Of a DNA stretch of 5,634 nt, positions 5,451-5,634 are shown piece after piece. The notes beneath the pieces are model-generated. The model was given only the letters and a program-made list of their open reading frames with translations, ran no database searches and was not told the DNA's origin. The DNA is from Lachnospiraceae bacterium. GTDB lineage: Bacteria; Bacillota; Clostridia; Lachnospirales; Lachnospiraceae. The translations under genes and the position numbers were made by a program. The stretch is taken from assembly GCA_020860745.1 (NCBI GenBank), contig JAJBTR010000403.1, positions 1 through 5,634 on the forward strand, given 5' to 3'. The first letter of the stretch is position 1, and the number at the start of each line of letters is the position of its first letter.

Positions 5451-5634
5451 ACAATTCCCCCTTGTTTTCCGGTTCAGGCGAATCTGTTATATGATTCAAA
5501 TCCAGCGCCACCTGACCCTGACTCATGTTTCCGATCTGGTTTTTTGTCCCATTAGGTAAAACGGACAGAATATGTATTCTGTCCGGTGTAAAGGAGTTTA
5601 TTTCATGCTGATTTTTTGTTCGATAATAAGAAAT
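5416..5634 (-). CDS. Possible C-terminal end of an upstream gene, partial, overlapping loaP
   Basis: A frame open from the window edge to TGA 5418-5416 gives 72 residues. It reads ISYYRTKNQHEINSFTPD, then RIHILSVLPNGTKNQIGN, then MSQGQVALDLNHITD, then SPEPENKGELYVVCDAGTS and RY. Much of it looks like ordinary protein sequence, but I recognise no family. It overlaps the loaP start by 35 nt in another frame, and the loaP ribosome site lies within it. A stretch of this length can stay open by chance, and it contains a strong palindrome at 5562-5585 that could instead be a terminator. In that case the real upstream gene ends further out. Confidence 0.3.
   Translation of the reverse strand: MSYYRTKNQHEINSFTPDRIHILSVLPNGTKNQIGNMSQGQVALDLNHITDSPEPENKGELYVVCDAGTSRY
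5562..5585. repeat. Near-perfect 24-bp inverted repeat upstream of loaP
   Basis: CGGACAGAATA and TATTCTGTCCG are exact reverse complements (11 bp each) around a 2-nt centre. On the minus strand TTTT follows, so it may be a weak terminator for whatever lies upstream of loaP. The small loop and symmetry also fit an operator for a dimeric regulator. It is 112 bp before the loaP start. Confidence 0.6.

Overview
The window is part of a surface-polysaccharide (capsule/EPS) biosynthesis operon. It probably comes from a low-to-moderate GC gut Firmicute of the Lachnospiraceae type. The basis for that is the protein style, strong GGAGG-type ribosome sites, and a LoaP antiterminator at the head of a sugar operon. 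The assignment is by recognition only; no search was run. All real genes lie on the minus strand, so the operon reads from right to left.

In transcription order: (1) 5634-5416, an open frame entering from outside that may be the C-terminus of an upstream gene and contains a near-perfect 24-bp palindrome. (2) 5450-4902, loaP, a specialised NusG paralog. (3) 4901-4101, about 800 bp with no intact gene. It holds a structured leader: a small hairpin, a nested hairpin and a strong intrinsic terminator with a U tract. It then holds a decayed 5'-truncated copy of the downstream aminotransferase, the orphan C-terminal end of an unrecognised protein, and a second terminator-like hairpin that is a repeat of one next to the decayed copy. 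(4) 4100-2838, a DegT/DnrJ/EryC1 aminotransferase. (5) 2821-2186, a PglC-like phosphoglycosyl transferase. (6) 2189-1479, a PglD/NeuD-like sugar O/N-acyltransferase. (7) 1466-486, an ATP-grasp ligase. (8) 489-1, a family-4-type glycosyltransferase whose frame is broken at a run of eight G and which leaves the window.

The genes fit one pathway. A UDP-4-keto sugar, made by a 4,6-dehydratase not in the window, would be transaminated and acylated to a bacillosamine-like UDP-sugar. The PglC-like enzyme would load the sugar phosphate onto undecaprenyl phosphate, and glycosyltransferases would extend it. The ATP-grasp enzyme may add a further acyl or aminoacyl decoration. LoaP would let RNA polymerase pass the leader terminators so that the long operon is transcribed. 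ATGA overlaps (2189-2186 and 489-486) and short gaps show tight coupling.

The points most worth attention are the LoaP-leader architecture, the scar of an older operon copy between loaP and the first intact gene, and two homopolymeric G tracts inside coding sequence, one of which breaks a glycosyltransferase.
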